Shown piece after piece: positions 24,806 to 38,270 of a DNA stretch of 64,000 bases; position 1 is the first letter of the stretch, and every line of letters starts with the position of its first letter. Below the pieces are notes generated by a model, which was given only the letters and a program-made list of their open reading frames with translations, did no database searches and was not told the DNA's origin. The position numbers and the translations under genes were made by a program. This stretch comes from Adiantum capillus-veneris (taxonomy: Eukaryota > Streptophyta > Polypodiopsida > Polypodiales > Pteridaceae), in NCBI GenBank assembly GCA_014529385.2, contig CM043960.1, positions 22,375,719 through 22,439,718 of the forward strand, given 5' to 3'.

Positions 24806-27800
24806 TTGGCATCAGAGTTGAGGTTTCTCTTTTCTTGCCTAATAAGAGAGGTTTCAAGTAATCTATAGAAGGTTGGAGTTGTTCTTTTAGGTTAAGTGAG
24901 ATTGGGATTTATTATCTTAGTTGGCGTGCTTGTTTACAGGGTATGGGGGACACCATCAAGAACTATGATCTTAATAATGGAGTCTTTCGGGATGTGCCTA
25001 TAGTTTAAACCATTATAGCCGCTTGATAGGAACCAGTGCCAACTTAGCATTATTAAACTCACTCCACTACTCTTTGCAATTAACAATATGGGTGTAGTTA
25101 CTTGAGTGCTAATTTTTTAGGGCTAAGAGGAATAGTAGCCAAAGTTTTGGAAGTGCTAAGGAAAGAGCTAGCATACACATACAATGAAATTCAATCATGG
25201 CACAATATAATCAAGATCATGTAATTATTATTGGCAACTTAGATCTGTCTCATGGTATCATTTGATGATGGTTGCAGAGTTGTCAGCTATCTTGTTTACA
25301 AGTTACAAGAAGCAATGGGAAACACTATTTTGCAAGCGGAGTTTCAAAGCCAAATTCAAGCCCTTCAAGTTCCCCCAAGTGAAAGGAGACAGTTCGTGTG
25401 AGGCCTCCTAGTGAGACCTCCAAAAGAGGAATCTCTTTAGGTAATGAAGAGGAGATATTGGCAAGGCAAACTATTTGAGAAGAATAAGTGTGTCCTAAAC
25501 TTTCAAGGGAGAGGTATGAAAGCGACACCCCTCCTACCTCTGAAAGTGATGTTGTCCGGAGAAGACGACAGAAATGGAGGTCACGTAATCCTCCCAAAAA
25601 GAAGAATAAGTCATCAAGCACTCCATCCAATGCAAATTTAAATAATGGAGAAAAAAATCCAAGAAAGAGGAAGCGAAGAAAGCGGTCACCATCCTCGCCT
25701 TCTCTTCCTCTACCTCTTCATCATCATTCACCATCTTCAGACATGGAGAATAGTGACTTGCCACCCAAGAGAGAAAAGAGAAGGGGGTAATGGAGGAGTT
25801 ATGCGGCATGGAAGAGGTTAATAAGTTGAAAATGTTCAAAGAAGAAAAAAAGAACATCACTTTCCTTATCTAAGAAGGAACCTTTGGAGCAACGGATAAA
25901 GTGTTGGTTTTTATCCAACAATTTGACACAGCTTTTGGAGATGAAGATTTCTCGGAATCTTCAAAGCTCCAAAATGCTTCCATGCATTTTCAAAGTCAGC
26001 CCATCAATGGTTGAAAAGCCTACATGCTCAAGGTGAAGCTCCAAAGACATGGAAAGCTTTGAGGATTGCTATTATGAAGCAATTCTTTGCAAGTGATGCC
26101 AAAGACAAAGTCCTCACAGAATGGTGAAGCTTGAAGATAGCCCTATATGAAAATTATGTGGATAAGTTTTGGGAGTTACATATCAAAGCCACAGTCTACA
26201 AGAAGATAGACTTTGTAGAACAAAAGCAGCAACTTTGTGATGGCCTATCTAAGAAGATGAGTGAGCATGTCAACTTGCAAAAACCTAAAACTATCTTGAC
26301 GGTCACACATTACACTATGGTTGCCTCAGGGATCCATTTTCAACAAGGGAGTAACAAGGGCTCAAAGCCAACAGGAGCTAAGGAACTAGTTGAGCCAAAG
26401 GGAAAAAACAATGTGATGCAGACTTCCCCCATGCTATCAACAACAAGAACAACAAAGGAAAGGCAAAGGAAAGAGGTTACAAAGGTAAAAACAAACTTTC
26501 TTCTAAAGAGGTTGAGCATTATAGTAAAGATAACAAGTATTTCAAGTCTGGGGATCAAGGACATGTTTCTTGGGCATGTCCAAAGAGAAATAAACGTAAT
26601 GGAAGAAGCTCTAAAAGAGGAAGGCCATTGCAAAGGATCGCCACTCTCTTATGCTTGGATAAAAGTAAGATAGCATGATGCTTTCATAATGATTGATCAT
26701 GGATCTACCCACAACTTTATTTCAGTTGAGCTAGCTACTAAGGTAGGGATTTGAGATGGGGGATATAGTAAAAGCATATGGAGATTTCAAAGGGCAAGAT
26801 ACCTCATTTCTCCATTGATTGGGAAACTAAGGCTACATGTGTAGAGCTATGTCTACCAAGAATATTTCTTCATCTCTCCACTCAAGCATAAAGATGTTAT
26901 CCTAGGGACACCATGCTTTGATCACATGGCTGCCACTATGATGTTACTTGAGAGAAAAGTCATATTTTCCTATAGAGGCAAGGATGTTGCACTTGATGTA
27001 AATAGTGTGGGAAACACTATACCACATGTACAAGCTCAAAATTTTGACAAAGTAATGAAAAGTTTGCTTTCTTGTTACATGGTTTTTGTCGAGGAATCTA
27101 AAAACTATGCATGAGTTCCTAATGAAGTTAAAAATGACACTAAAGAGGAGTTAGAATTCTCTAGTTTTTAAAATGAGTTTCAAGATGTGTTTATGGATGA
27201 CATTCCCAGGGAGCTACCTCTCAAAAAGGAACAAGATTATCATTCCATACACCTTCTACCTAGTAGATCACCTCCTAATAAGCCTCCTTATCAAGTCTCA
27301 TTGGCTCAACAAGAGGAGATTATGAGGCAAGTGAATGAGTCTATGGAAAAAGGGATGGACATGCCTAGTTCATCTCCATGGTGTTCACCAATTTTACTAG
27401 TATAAAAGAAAGATGATACTTATATAATATGTGTGGACTATCGGACGCTTAATAGGATAACCATAAAGAATAAATTTCATGTTCCCAGGATAGAACATAT
27501 GTTCGATAAGTTACATGGGTCTACCTACTTTTATAAAATGGATCTCAAAAGTGGTTATCATCAAATATTGTGCTTGCAGATATTCATAAGACCGAGTTTT
27601 GTACAAATTTTGGCCTATATGAATTCTTGGCATTTCCTTTTGGACTTACCAATGCACCAGCTTCCTTTAATCATGGAGAGTCTCTTTAGACCTCTTGATG
27701 ACATTACCATCTACTCATGAGGAATATAAGCAGAATCTTCAAGTAATATTTCAAGTTTTGAGAGACTATAAGCTTTATATTAATTAAAAGAAAAGTGAGT

Positions 27801-28748
27801 TTTTCTTGAAGGAGATTCAATATCTAGGTCATATTATCTCCTCACCAAGGATCCAAGCGACCCTAAAAAGTTGGAGGTAATAAAAGGATGGCCTATACCA
27901 ATGAATCTACATAAATTGAGAAGCTTTATACAAATGTGTGCATACTATAGAGGCTTCATATAATTTTTTTGATTTATAGTAGAACCACTGTATGATTTGA
28001 CTTTAAAAAACCTTAGAATTATGTGGACTACAAAAGAGAATGAATCTTTTGAAAATTCAAAGCGAACCTTATCTCTAAACCAATGTTAATATTACCATAC
28101 CTTTAAAAGTTCAGTGGGATGCTTGTGGACAATGCCTTGGAGCTGTTTTGCTTCAAAAGGGCATGCCATAACATACAAAAGCAAGATATTGGATGACCAA
28201 TAAAAGAATTCAGGTAGATATGAAAAAAAGAATAGCTAGCTATTTTACATGCTCTAGATGCGTAGAAGCATTATCTCTTGGGTACTCCATTATTTTGCGT
28301 ATAGATCACCAAAGTCTTAAGTAGCTTTTGATGCAAACTAAATTAAGTGATAAACAAATGAGGTGGGAAAACTGTCATAATAACTAATGTCTAATTCTCC
28401 TAAATGATTTTCTCATGTAAAACTGATCATTCAATATGGGAAAGTACCAGGGGAGAAAAAGCTAGAATATTGGTAAGGCTAGCAGACTGGTCACAGTAGG
28501 GATCCAAAGGAGGGAAAATAGGGATCCAAAGGGGGTCCATTTGCAAAAGAGCAATGTGCATGAATGGTGCTTCAAAAACCTTCGGGTTTAGCCCATTAAG
28601 ACTTCCAAAATGCTAAGGTTCCAAAATTCAAAGGTAAAGTCCAAATGGTCAAGCTTAACAGAATTGGATGCTTTTGTGAAGACCATAAAGTCTTCACATA
28701 TCCCTGATGGGAGGGGGCAAACCCTAAAGGTAGGGGAAGAGAGAGAGG

Positions 28749-28806
28749 AGGTGAGAGAACACACACACACACACACTCAAGGCTTACCTTTACATAAAGG
28801 TGAGAG

Positions 28807-28839
<33 letters not shown>

Positions 28840-28860
28840 AAGGCTTCCCTTTACACAAAG
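28749..28860. repeat. Two-copy tandem repeat with (CA)n
   Basis: GGTGAGAGAACACACACA begins near 28749 and again near 28799. Each copy ends in ACTCAAGGCTT(A/C)CCTTTACA. The second has a longer CA run, consistent with slippage after duplication. Confidence 0.85.
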
Positions 28861-29308
28861 GGCATAGTGAACACATGTCAGGTTCCTAGCCCTGTTGCCC
28901 CCAAGGTGCATTCAAACCCTATTGGATGGCCATAGAGGTGGAACAATGAGAATTAGGCTAGAGTAAATTTAGTTTAATTCATTCAAAAACACTTGACAAA
29001 AGAACCAATAGAAATTAAGCTCTCTAGAAGACTATTGGACAGTCTACCAAGGGGTCCAATGAGCATTTATCAGCCCAATGGCTTGCCTGATTCCTATTGG
29101 CCAGAAGACTAAGAGGTCCAATGAGGGGTAATTGAATTATTTAAATACCTAAATCTCTCACAAAAGGGGAAAGGGGGACACATGTCACAAGACTAGCAAC
29201 TAATTTATGATTGGCTAAGCTTTACAGGGGCCAATGGGATGCCAGCATGAGCAATTAGCAAGAAGAGTCGACCAAGAGGGAGAGGGGGCTGATTTTTGCA
29301 AGGCATTA

Positions 29309-29310
<2 letters not shown>

Positions 29311-29341
<31 letters not shown>
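29311..29341. repeat. (CA)n microsatellite
   Basis: About 31 bp of CA dinucleotides within the LTR-like region. Confidence 0.9.
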
Positions 29342-29342
<1 letters not shown>

Positions 29343-29932
29343 CTCATGTGTGGAGCAAAGAACTCTCTCTCCTTCTCCAAGCCTTAATGGAAAGCTCATC
29401 ATCTTCTCCAAGCTTTTGAGAAGGGAGGCCTATACCGACAACTCTTGGCTTTCTAATGCAAATCCAACCAAGAGCCAAGCTTCAATGCATGCTCATCTCC
29501 TCTACCATGCTAATTACTCAGCTATGCTAATCTATTAAGAGTGATCATGTGAGGAGAAATACTTCTTTCTTGTAAGAATACTTCTTCTTCCTCTAGATCT
29601 ACTCTCATACCCTGCTAGCTCTTACCGTCTTTGAAGGTGAGTGAGGTCTTGGATCTAAGACCATGAGCGAATTGATGTTGTGCTTTTAATTGGGAAAATC
29701 TATGATACAAAGCCTTTTGGAGGGGGGACCGGCTCCATGTAAATCCGGTCCTCAACTGTTGTCAATAGCTTAATTTCTCTCTCTTCTTGAAGTATTGTTC
29801 ATGCCTATCTAACTAGGTGTTATGCTATTGTTGCTCTCTCCATCCAAGCACTCTTGCTATGCTCATTAGGAATCTATTCTTAATGAAATTCTACTATGTC
29901 TATGTTATTTTCCGCTACACACAAGTTACTTG

Positions 29933-30670
29933 GGTGTCCATGTATCTGGGCCTTGTCACAAAATCGTCCATCATAAGCTGGAAAAGATGCTCTCTGTTGA
30001 AATCCATCTTCGTGCCCAGCTCCTGTGCTAGCTGTATCCATGTCCTCCTAGTGTCTACCTGGGTTAGGTCCTGGCCGAGAAGCCTGGTGATCTCAGACTG
30101 TGTAAGAGTCAGGGAGGGTGCATTCAGTGAGTACTTGAAGGGGGGAAATCTATCTATACTGAACCCATGTGCCTGGAACCATGATTTCATCTTTCCATAC
30201 CAACATGCGGTATCTCCCTACATGGCTAACTGTCAAGAGGACTCAAGTGCAAGGCGAGTGTATCTATCTCTGGGAAGTTCCCACATGCGGTGTATGAAGG
30301 AGATAGATCTGGTGAGTGCCTCAACCACTAGTGGGGGGGGCAGCTAGCTCTACTCGGATAATGGCACGTGGTACAGAAGCCTTGGCTCTAATGGGCCGCG
30401 AGATCATAGAGACTAGGGGCTTCTCCATGTCCACCCATCCATCAGTGCGACCTGTTCTCCCGTGATGATCCAATGAAGGCCCCCAGATCTCAGCTCCATA
30501 GAGCAATGCAGAATCCACCAAAGTGTCAAAGAGCCAGAACTTTGTCTGAGGCTTTTGAAAGTGAACCTGTGAACACATCCTCTCCAATCTACCCAATACC
30601 GAATGAGCTCTGGTTAATCTAGTGTCTGCTGCTCTCCTCAATGAAAATGTTGGTCTACTAAAAACCACTC
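29933..30670 (-). pseudogene. LINE-1 ORF2 C-terminal region
   Basis: Includes a thumb/connection-like segment FWLFDTLVDSALLYGAEIWG (about 30480-30540), FSLRRAADTRLTRAHSV and, in another frame, SEITRLLGQDLTQVDTRRTW with HLFQLMMDDFVTRP (about 29940-30100). The homologous stretch of LINE-2 lies at about 35570-36126, and LINE-2 continues into a Cys-rich tail that LINE-1 lacks. Confidence 0.65.
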
Positions 30671-30699
30671 CAAGGTAAGTGTAAGCATTTGTATACTCT

Positions 30700-31750
30700 A
30701 CCGTCTCCTAGCCGTATGTGAATGCGTGCATTGACCTCTTGATCCACTGTGGGGTGGTATTAAAGACCATGACCTTGGTTTTACCAAGGTTGACACACAA
30801 ACAACTTTCATGGGCAAACGTGTGAAAAGCATCTAAGTGATGTTGCATCCCCTCCAGAGAGTCAGAGATCAACACAATATCATCATCATATAACAATAGA
30901 GGAATCCATGTCCCTACCACTGGTGCACCTCTATCCCCATATCTCTCAATGTAGTTAGAAACCTCATCCACATACATACCAAATAGAGTAGGAGAGAGCG
31001 GGCAGCCCTGCCTCTCCCCAATAGTGGAGTGAACCGGTGTAGATAGACCCTCTGAGGTGCATACATGCCCTACTATTGATCTGTATAGTGCTATGATCCC
31101 CCAAATGAGCTTTGTGGGTACTCCCATCTCTTGTAATCTTTACATCAATCTAGCTTTGGGTACTGTGTCAAATGCTTTGCGGAAGTTCACAAAGCTACAA
31201 TAGACCCATCTCCTATGGGATTTTCCCTCCTTGATAATGGCCCTGAGTGCCAAGATATGGTCAAGAGTAGAAAAACCTCTCTTGAACCCTGCCTGCCTAG
31301 ATGCACGCACTCCCTCTCTCTCTTTGTCCATCTACTCAGCTACTACTTCTCAAGAATGGATGCGTACAATCGTGCCAATGTGTGTCCAGTCATGATAATG
31401 CGATAATTCCCAGGGTCCATAGGGTCTCTTGACTTGAAGATAGGTACAATCATATATAGGCTCCAAGTATCAGGAAAGCCCTTACACATGGCACGGTTAA
31501 ACATGATTGCTAGAAGCTCTACTAGTAGATCTCTGGCATGAAATGTTCAGCCACCAGGCCATCATGATCATATGCTCTCTGAGTCCTCATCCTGTCAATG
31601 GCCTTGTTTACCATCTCAGCGGTGGAAAAAGCACATGTGTGGGGCATGGATCGGGGGAGTGGGGAAGGGGTAGCTATCCAAAAACAGTGTACAAAGATGA
31701 AGGGGGGGGGGGGGAGACAGCTCATGAAAGAGCCACCATGCCTCATGCGA
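30700..31750 (-). pseudogene. LINE-1 ORF2 reverse transcriptase domain
   Basis: In order: an N-terminal segment AEMVNKAIDRM with DHDGLVAEHFM (about 31540-31640), a block with GFSTLDHILALRAIIKEG and SFVNFRKAFDTVPKARLM (about 31140-31290), GERQGCPLSPTLFGMYVDEV (about 30960-31020), LLLYDDDIVLISDS (about 30870-30910) and LGKTKVMVFN (about 30770-30800). The catalytic box reads YDDD rather than the usual YADD; LINE-2 reads YVDD at the same place. The frame is broken between blocks. Confidence 0.8.
31702..31714. repeat. Poly-G tract within LINE-1
   Basis: Thirteen consecutive G residues between the endonuclease and reverse-transcriptase regions. Homopolymer slippage here would disturb the frame. 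Confidence 0.9.
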
Positions 31751-31949
31751 GTCCTGACTCAAAGAATAGCTGGTAGAGATCTTGCTCTAGTCAACCCAAA
31801 AATGCCCTCTTCTTCCACCGCACTAGGCATCGAAAGTCAATCTGTGACTGTATGTGAGTGATGTCCCCCAAAAGCACTTCCCTCTGAAGTCTAGCTCTAG
31901 TCTAGTGACATTCCTCATCATACTAGCTGTTCTGAGGCATGCTCCCAGA

Positions 31950-32990
31950 ACGGCATCTATGCTCAGGCTGGGTGTCTGGGTATGCCTCTCCTGCTGCATC
32001 ATGTAATTTCTATGTCAATATAGTAGTAAGCTCCTCGAGAGGTCGCCCTGGCTCCTCAGTGCATAGGAGACTGTAGATCCCATCTATGTACACAGAATAT
32101 GTCTCCCATGTGTAGGTGTAGGAGTAGGGGCTGCTACCCGTGGATTGTGTGCTACACTGAACTGGAAAGAGATGGTCAACAACACAATAACATGATCCAC
32201 TTCCACCCCAATAGGTCTGGCACAACTATGAGATCTTGGATACTAGAGATGAGGCTTGGTTGTGCCATGACATAATCCACTGTGCTGGCTCCATGTCTGT
32301 GTGGAAAGCATGTGAAACCTCTCGCAGCGGGAAATCTCTGTAGGGCATTCAAGATGGCCGATCCATGTGCAGTCCCCATGTCTATCAAGTGCCATCCATA
32401 CTCAATATGTTATCCATCTTGTGATAGTCTAGATAGACCCGTCTCTGCAGCATCTAGCTCTCTCAACATCTCCTTTGAAGTATCATAAAGTATTATCTGA
32501 TGATGGTCAATCCTAGAATTGAAGTCCCCTAGAATGATAATTTCACCATCTCTGGAGAATACCCATATGTCATCATCCAAAATAAAGAAGAAGGACTGTC
32601 CTATAGGTGGTGCATATACTAATGTACTCGGGGGAAAGTAGCAAATAGCAATGTAAAGATATCTACCAGTCTCTACTCTCAATATCACCCACATGTACCT
32701 AGCTTGCTCATCTCTGCAAGCAATATGTATCAATCGCTGCAACTCCTCCCTGAAAACACTGCTACTCCTCCTGAGCCCTGCCCTCTGTGCTCTGATCATG
32801 TCTCCTATCTACAAGCTATCTCCCATCTGTATCCACTAATGTGAGGCATAGACTACCTAGGGGCCTGATGTGTCTTAGAGTAGAAGATGATGTCTCTCCC
32901 ACTAAAACTCTCTTCAAAAACACCCACATCAAGATGCATAGATCCATTACAATTCCAGGAAGCAACTTTGAGTGTGGTCCCATAGGTCTC
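31950..32990 (-). pseudogene. LINE-1 ORF2 endonuclease domain (APE-type)
   Basis: Minus-strand pieces with IAICYFPPSTLVYAPP, EIIILGDFNSRIDHHQ (the GDFN motif of APE-like endonucleases) and, further down, FPHRHGASTVDYVMAQPS, the SxxDYV-like end of the domain (about 32260-32310). The enzyme nicks target DNA to prime reverse transcription. It is interrupted by stops and frameshifts. Confidence 0.75.
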
Positions 32991-32999
32991 ACACCGTCA

Positions 33000-33874
33000 T
33001 GTGGAGCGTGGTTCTAATATCACCACTCTTACATCTCGGTAAAAAGAAATCTTACCTATTCTCCTTGCCACTCTAATCTCTGGCATTACCTCTTGCATAT
33101 GGGCGACTTGTGAGAGGGTAAGGTCATCCCCAAGAAAGTTACTTGTCTTCTTAAGAGTTGGTCTCTTCTTCAAAAAGTCCTTCGCTTCCATGGAGGAAAA
33201 ACAAGGGATAAGTGCCCTTTCTTTCAAGGTTTCCCCCTTGCCCACTCTCCAAGCTCTTGAGTGCATCATCTCATGAACTCACATCAAAGCCATGAGTTCT
33301 TTTACCTCTTTGTCTACATTATCTTTGTCTTTAAGGCCACAAATTCTCACATGTAGAGAGCGTACAAGTCTTCTTTGCTCCTCTTCTAGTGTCAAGTTGA
33401 TAATAGTGGGTGTGGATGTTGTTTCCTTACTTTTCCTTTTCTTGGCAACCTCAATCCATTTCTCAGCCTCATATGCTTTCTGTTGAGTCTTTGTGATAAT
33501 GTCCGCCCAAGAGGTCGTCATTTCTTTATGTTGTTCTTCCCCCTCTTTGATAGCTTGCACTTGCTCTTTGATTGTGTTGAGTTCTTCTATTACATAGGGT
33601 TGCAATTCTCCCTCGTTAAGCATGTTTCGTGATCGTGCCTCAGCGAGCTCCTTCTTGAGTGATGCAATCTCTTCGTCTTGGGCCATTCGTCTTGGGCTAT
33701 CACACGATCTCCCATTGCAGTGATCTTGCTTTCTTGGGCCAAAGAGTGATCTTTGAGAAGTTTTATTGTCCCTAATAGGTGACGGTTGATCTTGTTAATG
33801 GTCTCGACCATTTCTTCTTTGCACTTTTGGACTGCATCTTCTAAGAGGTCGGACTTGTCATTCTGCTTCCTCAA
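33000..33874 (-). pseudogene. LINE-1 ORF1 (coiled coil plus RRM-like RNA-binding protein)
   Basis: The start region reads MRKQNDKSDLLEDAVQKC and continues as charged heptad-like sequence, a coiled-coil candidate. It then passes through a WADIITKTQQKAYEAEKW segment to an RRM-like domain with SLHVRICGLKDKDNVD and, after a break, FLGDDLTLSQVAHMQEVMPE and IGKISFYRDVRVVI. This matches the L1 ORF1 layout, an RNA-binding chaperone. A 14-bp tandem duplication (CGTCTTGGGCCATT at 33674-33687, repeated at 33688) shifts the frame. The same architecture is seen in LINE-2 at 47666-48647. Confidence 0.7.
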
Positions 33875-35199
<1,325 letters not shown>

Positions 35200-35200
<1 letters not shown>

Positions 35201-36126
35201 CTGGCTGTCCCCTTGGTGTGAAGAAGTCCGTGATCTATCTCTGAGACTGGCTCTCCCATGATGTCCTCAATAAGATCTCTCTATGTCTATGCAACTCTAG
35301 TAGAAACAATCCAAGACATCTCTGATCATCATATATCATGACTCTAGAAAGAGGTCCAAACCCCTCTTTGAATAGACAGTCAAAGCAGCCTCGTATCTCA
35401 TAGTGTAACTGACATTGACATGTGTAGTGCAACTTTGTCTCTGGCTCTAGGCAACATAAATGACATATCCTAGCCTTTGCTGGTACCCCTCAAAATTGTT
35501 TAGTCTCGATCTGAAGCTCATATGAGGATGTGCATATCTGCCCAATAACACATCGTATCCCATGAGATAAGTGTGTATCCATGTATGCAGCCTAGTCACA
35601 AAATCGTCCGTGAGTTGGAGAAGATGCTCTCTATAGAAATCCATCTTCGTGCCCAACTCATGTGCCAGCTGTATCCACGTGCTCCTGTTATCTAACTAAA
35701 TTAGATCCTGGCATATGATTCTGGTGATCTCTGTCCGTGTGAAAGATAGGGAGGGTGCATCCAAGGAGTACTAGAATGGAGGCAATCTATCCATGCTGAA
35801 ACCATGTGATTGAAACCATGATGGCGTCTGCCCATACTAACATGCTAGGTCACCCTGCAGTGCTAGCCGGCGGGATGACTCCAAGGCTAGCCGATCATAT
35901 CTGTCTCTAGGGAGGTCCCATACAACGTGTATAAAAGATATTGATCTAGTCAATGCCTCAACCACGAGGGGTGGGGTCGCTAGCTTGGCTCAAATAATCT
36001 CATGTGGCACTGAGGCCTTAGCCCAAATCATCCAAGAAATCATAGAGACCAAAGGCCTCTCCATATATCTCCATGCATCCGTGCTTCCAAATCTACCATG
36101 TGGTTTATTGAGGGCCCCCATATCTG
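35200..36126 (-). pseudogene. LINE-2 ORF2 C-terminal region with Cys-rich tail
   Basis: The tail reads ICHLC (about 35460) then TCQCQLHYEIRGCFDCLF (about 35375-35430), a Cys/His-rich arrangement typical of the C-terminus of many L1-like ORF2 proteins. It is followed by SRVMIYDDQRCLGLFLLELH. Upstream is the DDFVTRLHTWIHTYLMGYDV region (about 35540-35610), homologous to LINE-1 near 29940. Several frame breaks. Confidence 0.65.
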
Positions 36127-37223
36127 AACTTACACCATAACCTTGGTTTTCCCAAGGTTGACAGACAGTCCACTATCATGAGCAAATGTGTGCAAAGCAT
36201 CCAAATGGGGTTTCATCCCCTATGGAGAGTCAAAAATCATCACTGTATCATCAACATATAACAAAATCATGATCCATGTCCCTGCTAATTGAGCACCTCT
36301 ATCTCCCTCTTGTTCTACATAGTCTAAAAACTCATCCACATACATCCAAAAAAGTGTCGAAGATAGGGGGCATCCCTACTTGACCTCAATAGTGGAGTGG
36401 ACCGTGTTAGACATACCCTCAGTAGTACGTACTGACCCTACCACTATCTTGTATAAAGCCAAGATCCCCGAAATCATCTCTGTGGGTACACCAATATCCT
36501 ATAGTATGCGTATAAGTCTGGCTCTCGGCACTGTATCAAACTTTTTGTGGAAATTCACAAAGCTATAGTAGATCCTCCTACCATAGTGTCTACCCTCCTC
36601 AATTATAGCTCTGAGTGTCAAAATCTGGTCAAGAGTGGAGAAGCCTTTCCTGAATCTTGCCTGCCTTGATGCTCGTATGCCCTTTCTCTCTTCCCATTTA
36701 CTCAGCTCCCTCTCAAGAATAGATGCATACAGCCTAGCCAATGTGTGACCAAACATGATAGTGCGATAATATTCAAGAGTCATAGGATCTCCTGATTTGA
36801 AAATAGGTACAAGCGTGGACATACTCCAAGTCTCAGGAAAACCCTAATACATGGCTCGATTAAACATCATAGCAAGAATCTCTACAAGCATATCTCTAGC
36901 ATGGATGAAGTGCTCTGCTACTAGACCATCATGGTCATGTGCTCTCCTTGTTTTTATCCTATCACTCGCTTTCCTTACCCTCTCAACCATAAAGAAAGTA
37001 CATGTCTTAGGGCATGTCTCCGGTGGGTCCAGAAAAGGTAGCTTCCTTGATGCTGTGTAGAGAGATGTGGCATATTTCCCCCATGTCTCTGTGGAGATGA
37101 TGGCTAGTGATGGTGAATGCTCATGAAATAGTCTCCATGCCTTGCCTAAGTCGTGGCTCATAAAAAAATTATACAAATCCCACTCTAACTGAGATATATG
37201 AGCCCTCTTCTTTTGTCACACTA
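36127..37223 (-). pseudogene. LINE-2 ORF2 reverse transcriptase domain
   Basis: An N-terminal block DHDGLVAEHFIHARDMLVEI (about 36880-36950) is followed by PIFKSGDPMTLEYYRTIMFG (about 36750-36810), GFSTLDQILTLRAIIEEG and SFVNFHKKFDTVPRARLI (about 36505-36650), and a catalytic YVDD box (about 36245-36270). Motif A reads KKFD where LINE-1 reads KAFD. The domain is interrupted by stops and by the ~270-bp deletion near 36126. Confidence 0.75.
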
Positions 37224-37399
37224 GTCGGTGAAAGACAATACATGATTGTCTATGTGTGGCGGTACCCATGATCACCTCTCTCCGCAATCTAATCCTCAGC
37301 TCTCTACAATAGCCGGTGAAAGACAATACATGATTGTCTATGTGTGGTAGTACCCATGATCACCTCTCTCCACAATCTAATCCTTGTCTCTTTACACTC
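37224..37399. repeat. 88-bp tandem duplication in LINE-2
   Basis: G(T/C)CGGTGAAAGACAATACATG begins at 37224 and again at 37312, with only a few differences. LINE-1 has a single copy of this stretch, so the duplication is private to LINE-2. Confidence 0.85.
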
Positions 37400-37511
37400 C
37401 TCATCATAATAGTTGTTCTGGGGTATGCTCCCCAATCGTCTCCATGTAGGCTAACTGTCGGGATATGTCTTTGATTCCACATCATGGCGCATCTCTGTCA
37501 GTATCTAAGTG

Positions 37512-37519
37512 AGCTCATC
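37512..37519. repeat. Left target-site duplication AGCTCATC
   Basis: Identical to 41247-41254. The matching single-copy sequence in LINE-1 is near 32025-32040 (AGCTCCTCGAGAGG). Confidence 0.9.
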
Positions 37520-37664
37520 CAGGGTTGCATGATTCATTATTTGACATTCGTTTTATTCGTGAATAATGGTCGATTAATATGTTTCAAAGATTTATTCGCG
37601 CGTATTATTCACTACCACATCAGCCTTATTCAAAATAACATTTTACTGCTGACATATCAATTGA

Positions 37665-37740
37665 CATACTATCGATTGATATTGTATCGATCAAAATAGT
37701 ATCGATCAATAGATATCGATCGAAACAGTATCAATCGATT
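37665..37740. repeat. Left subterminal cluster of ATCGAT motifs
   Basis: At least five copies of (T)ATCGAT(C/T), such as CTATCGATTGATA, GTATCGATCAAAA and ATATCGATCGAAAC, within 75 bp about 145 bp from the left end. hAT transposases bind short subterminal repeats, so a binding role is plausible but inferred. A TATA-like AGTATAAAAAG follows at about 37748. Confidence 0.75.
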
Positions 37741-37923
37741 CTAACATAGTATAAAAAGCCTAAATTTGTGTATTTTAGGCACAATTCCCTTCACCAAAGT
37801 GTCAGGTTACCCCCGACATAGAAAGGTTGAATTGTCAACTTAAAAAATCCTTTGATTTTTTAAGAAACTAGATTATTTTTAATGTTAAAAAAATAAAAAT
37901 GGATAGATTTGAATCATCTATAA

Positions 37924-38095
37924 TTTTAAGCAATAGAAGTCATTCTTTAACTCTATTTGTTTCAGAATACATAATAAATAATTCTAAGCATTAGAGGCTA
38001 TTTTTTTAGCTATAGTGTCTTAGTGCGAATGTATAACTCTAAACATTAGAGGCTATACTCTTAGCTCTATTTGTTTTAGAATAGTACTAAAAGTG
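37924..38095. repeat. Three diverged ~57-bp tandem units
   Basis: TTTTAAGCAATAGAAG (37924), TCTAAGCATTAGAGGC (about 37983) and TCTAAACATTAGAGGC (about 38039) start three units. Two of them end in CTCTATTTGTTT. On the minus strand each contains a TAAGAG-like loop resembling the hairpin units further inside. Confidence 0.6.
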
Positions 38096-38270
38096 ATATT
38101 TGATGGCTGAAATCTATCATAGCTATAATATGTGCATAGATGTAGTGTTAATTCATACATTTTGAAACATATCATTCACTAGGTAGATAAGACATTGATT
38201 CAAAAGATTAAAATAAACATTTCTATGTGCAATTAAAAGGTAAACAAAAGTTATTTAAATTGTAATACTT

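Larger units (their letters stand above)
24100..29925 (+). mobile_element. Ty3/gypsy fossil, chromovirus-like
   Basis: The 5' LTR ends at 24805, directly before the primer site TGGCATCAGAG (24807-24817). gag pieces follow (about 25880-26650, including WELHIKATVYKKIDFVEQKQ), then a protease start with DHGSTHNFIS (about 26690-26730). Reverse transcriptase follows (about 27190-27960, with SPPNKPPYQVSLAQQEEI, SSPWCSPILLV and [14 protein letters not shown]), and an RNase H-like remnant (about 28030-28380). An LTR-like 3' region ends near 29925. The reverse-transcriptase wording resembles plant chromoviruses. The two LTR regions share only part of their sequence recognisably, so the element looks very old. 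It is broken, with many breaks, and the outer limits are approximate. Confidence 0.6.
28381..29925 (+). repeat. 3' non-coding end and LTR-like region of the chromovirus-like fossil
   Basis: A purine-rich tract (about 28498-28535) is followed by sequence with several CCAAT-type phrases (GGTCCAATGAG near 29055 and 29130), two CA microsatellites, and the block shared with the 5' LTR near 29711-29755. It stops near 29925, where LINE sequence starts. Confidence 0.4.

Noticed and set aside
29817-30347. 176-codon plus-strand frame
   Set aside because: It crosses the gypsy/LINE junction and lies antisense to the LINE ORF2 C-terminal region, which has clear homology to LINE-2.
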